A stretch of 20,254 bases of DNA from Scleroderma bovista (taxonomy: Eukaryota > Basidiomycota > Agaricomycetes > Boletales > Sclerodermataceae). A program made the position numbers and the translations under genes. The notes beneath the pieces were generated by a model, which worked only from the letters and a program-made list of their open reading frames with translations, ran no database searches and had not been told where the DNA came from. How positions within the stretch are numbered: position 1 is the first letter of the stretch; every line of letters begins with the position of its first letter. Below are positions 18,801 through 20,254 of the stretch, one piece after another. Location of the stretch: positions 1 to 20,254 of the forward strand of contig JAYMGJ010000803.1 of NCBI GenBank assembly GCA_037178675.1, read 5' to 3'.

Positions 18801-18993
18801 AACTTGCGATACTCCAGTTAAACCAATTAAACAGTAGTAAATTCTTTAACCTTGCCCGTCTTCCCAGGTCGGTGGATGCACGCGGTGTTGAAGCGATCCC
18901 AGGGACAAGAGTTGGAGATAACTCTTGTGACTGTCTGAATTTGGTTTTCTGCTTCATCTTGAAGCGACCAATGTTGGACTGATTATTGGTCAT
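12858..18993 (-). CDS. NACHT-WD40 NLR-like protein, six exons, 1,951 residues
   Basis: Exons are 18993-18662, 18585-18381, 18327-18277, 18229-18034, 17983-16326 and 16271-12858. Introns are 76, 53, 47, 50 and 54 nt with GT/AG ends, and the joined length is exactly 1,952 codons. ATG 18993 opens MTNNQSNIGRFKMKQKTKFR. Residues 1-110 are basic and Ser/Thr-rich. Residues 115-265 are helical (NEIDAAQKELD, YLQPFKTFN, VYEFLLEGDTL, FIKNYSETMGFWKRLGKN). The NACHT domain has Walker A GQAGKGKS at 360-367, Walker B VVVIDALDE at about 461-469 and the sensor VTSRP. Twenty-one WD40 repeats fill about 888-1800. The tail (ILHEDGWI-like block, LFLWVP, LDLSRMAHG) matches the usual end of agaricomycete members. 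Such STAND proteins bind nucleotide, oligomerise when the repeat domain senses a ligand, and trigger a response through the N-terminus; Podospora HET-E and HET-D do this in heterokaryon incompatibility. No lesion is seen. Exon 1 could hide a further in-frame 48-nt intron near 18852-18805. The ligand and output are unknown. Confidence 0.9.
13315..16052 (-). repeat. 21 tandem WD40 repeats of 129 bp in the NLR gene
   Basis: The 43-residue unit has the pattern PLQGHT-x-x-VTSVAFSPDGTRIVSGS-x-D-x-TVRVWDA-x-x-GVQIGS. Units begin every 129 bp (for example 13432, 13561, 13690 and 13819 on +). One unit, repeat 17, is 30 bp longer, so the next start is 13978. Twenty-one repeats would make three seven-bladed propellers. 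Framework residues are nearly constant, whereas the two residues after GHT differ in most repeats (DW, DR, KC, YS, CS, KD, NC, KR, YW, KL, NI, DL, NP, RH, HS, DV). The two residues flanking the Asp in SGSxDx also vary. This pattern is typical of fungal NLR repeats that exchange by unequal crossover while surface positions diversify. Confidence 0.9.
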
Positions 18994-19220
18994 CGTGAAT
19001 TGACGCTATGAAGAATACAGGCTTGTCAGAAAAGCGAGATTCCGATGTTGGAGGTGGGAAGCGAGCAACGATTGGCGCTGGCAAGCACCAGCATCAGTAA
19101 ACTACCCAACTTCTCGCGTATGTTCGCTTCACACCCGCGGGTTACGTGCAACTTACGATAGCTCCAGATCTAGCGATCCCAGGCGCTGATTGGTGGAGCT
19201 GTCTTGGGCATTGCTATGTG

Positions 19221-19248
19221 TAGTACAAATGGTATACTACTTGTACTA
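19221..19248. repeat. 28-bp imperfect palindrome at the transposase stop codon
   Basis: TAGTACAA and TTGTACTA are perfect arms around a centre with GTATAC; 24 of 28 positions are self-complementary. It overlaps the stop codon of the transposase (19248-19246) and lies about 230 bp upstream of the NLR start codon. It could be a transcription-end structure, a protein-binding site or an element end. Confidence 0.45.
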
Positions 19249-20254
19249 ATGGTAGTCGTCATACATTGTATGGTACCATTCTTTATCGGTGAAATTGTTC
19301 AGATAAAATTCGTTGTAAAGTTCAAGGCATGTTTCTGAAGTTATGTTGCGATCGGCAGCCACCCCATACTTGGGGATCAACTCGACAGAGTGAATGACAT
19401 CCAACAACGAGATGATCGCCCCCACACGAGATCGACTACCATCTGGGTTGTTGGAAAACATACGCTGGACAGTGTACATTGCGACGTCAGGCTGATGAGC
19501 CGGGGTTGCTGTAAAAGCGAAGTATTGGACATATAGAAATGGGTTAGATAAACCAGCGGGGAGTGGTGAGCCTCTTGCTGAGAACGAGAATATAGCGCAA
19601 ACTTGAGCAACAACAGCAGCTGGAAAAAAATAGAATGAGTACAGTTGCTGCTTAGCGGGCAGAACGCTTACTTGATATTCCTGGTGCCGGGGGAGTATAG
19701 TGAACCAAAACAGTATCGCATTTTCCATAAGGATGTTCTATCGAGGGCGGAAGAGCCTGCACTTGCTGGCTTGGCAGGAGGTCGCTTGGACAAAGGTGAG
19801 ATTGCAACTGCAGTCAGAACTTTGACCATCCCTTGAGTAGACGCCCATGGAGCCGAGGATGATCGCCAGGAATGGCGTCGATATAGTTCTGCAGGAGAGC
19901 TGGGAAATCAGGAAGATGGTATGTCATAACCAAGTAGTTTGGTGGTTTATCTGCAAAGTCGGGTTTCACGTTGACATGGAACGCAGTGGTTGAATCCTCA
20001 GTGACGATTCCCTTTAAGAAGTGGTTGCGAAAGGTTCTTGGACCATGGAAATGGTTTACCTCTTCTGGTGCAATACGCTGAACCCAGCTCATTGTTGGGT
20101 CAACATAGCGAGGATCATCAGATGGTAAGGGCATGTTTGTGAGGCCGACATCCCTCTCGCGTAGGAGAGAATAAAGGTCAAATCGTCGGATGGATTCTTC
20201 ACGGTCAAGAAGTAGCACAATTTGCTGTGTGAAGCCGCTCCTTTGGCGATTAGT
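19246..20254 (-). pseudogene. KDZ/Plavaka-type transposase, C-terminal part (one nonsense codon; N-terminus outside window)
   Basis: The frame enters from the right edge at 20254 and is open to TGA at 19816-19814. It then continues in the same frame (QLQSHLC ... LPPSIEHPYGKCDTVLVHY) to a donor at 19671. A 52-nt intron (19671-19620, GTAAGC...CCAG) joins it in phase 1 to exon 2 (19619-19246), which reads AVVAQVCAIFSFSARG ... FLYVQYFAFTATP ... HSVELIPKYG ... LYNEFYLNNFTDKEWYHTMY. The LIPKYG-to-NNFTDKEWY block and the GKCDTVLV segment match what I know of the C-terminus of agaricomycete Plavaka transposases (KDZ group, CACTA-related DNA transposons). The TGA sits after KF and before LQLQ, where Arg would fit, so CGA to TGA is likely. 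The catalytic RNase H-fold core is not in the window. No CACTA-type terminal repeat is seen on the left side. The family call rests on recalled motifs, so it is less secure than the exon structure. Confidence 0.65.

Noticed and set aside
18605..18982. A + strand frame of 125 codons opposite NLR exon 1
   Set aside because: The minus frame starts with a basic N-terminus typical of the family and splices in phase to exon 2. The + frame has no motif and no neighbour to support it.
1..20254. tRNA, rRNA or other structured RNA genes
   Set aside because: No cloverleaf, rRNA-like block or box elements were seen. The only tRNA-like match is the 12-base primer site at 10686-10697.

Overview
The window looks like nuclear DNA of a filamentous basidiomycete, most likely an agaricomycete (mushroom-forming fungus). 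The reasons are: short spliceosomal introns of about 44-76 nt with GT/AG ends; a Ty3/gypsy chromovirus of the type that is abundant in mushroom genomes; a KDZ/Plavaka-like transposase tail; and a large NACHT-WD40 NLR-like gene whose introns and domains follow the agaricomycete pattern. The species cannot be named from the sequence. Everything except the NLR gene is mobile-element DNA or undefined sequence, so this is a transposon-rich accessory region.

Layout. 1-2893: 3' part of a Ty1/copia element on + (integrase end, reverse transcriptase, RNase H, polypurine tract, 239-bp LTR), broken by two in-frame TGA codons and running off the left edge. 2894-7822: a Ty3/gypsy chromovirus on + that lacks gag, protease and the start of RT, because the copia LTR abuts it inside RT. 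It keeps an open RT-RNase H-integrase-chromodomain frame and ends in a 642-bp LTR. Between pol and LTR it carries, in antisense, a coiled-coil plus Zn(II)2Cys6 gene with an intron. 7823-8415: the relic of a second gypsy element, joined to the LTR in the middle of its RNase H domain. The simplest reading is a three-level nest: copia in gypsy A in gypsy B. 8416-12218: undefined sequence, a broken unknown reading frame, an LTR-like block, and a minus-strand copia 5' end (gag start, Met-tRNA primer site, 248-bp LTR). A 1.25-kb segment flanked by an imperfect direct repeat of about 20 bp seems to have split that copia end; it holds another unknown frame with a C10-tract frameshift.

12858-18993 (minus): one apparently intact six-exon gene predicted to encode 1,951 residues: basic Ser/Thr-rich N-terminus, helical N-terminal domain, NACHT NTPase, 21 near-identical 43-residue WD40 repeats, and a C-terminal tail. 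19246-20254 (minus): the C-terminal part of a KDZ/Plavaka-type transposase with one intron and one in-frame TGA, running off the right edge.

Two patterns cut across the features. First, most in-frame stops in the decayed elements are TGA at places where a CGA arginine codon would fit, as expected from C-to-T change at methylated CpG. Second, 12371-16663, which covers the WD40 exon and its flanks, holds only two CpG dinucleotides in about 4.3 kb, while the NACHT exon of the same gene is CpG-rich. The WD40 frame has nevertheless stayed open. This suggests that a genome-defence process acts on repeats here, including the repeats inside a host recognition gene.
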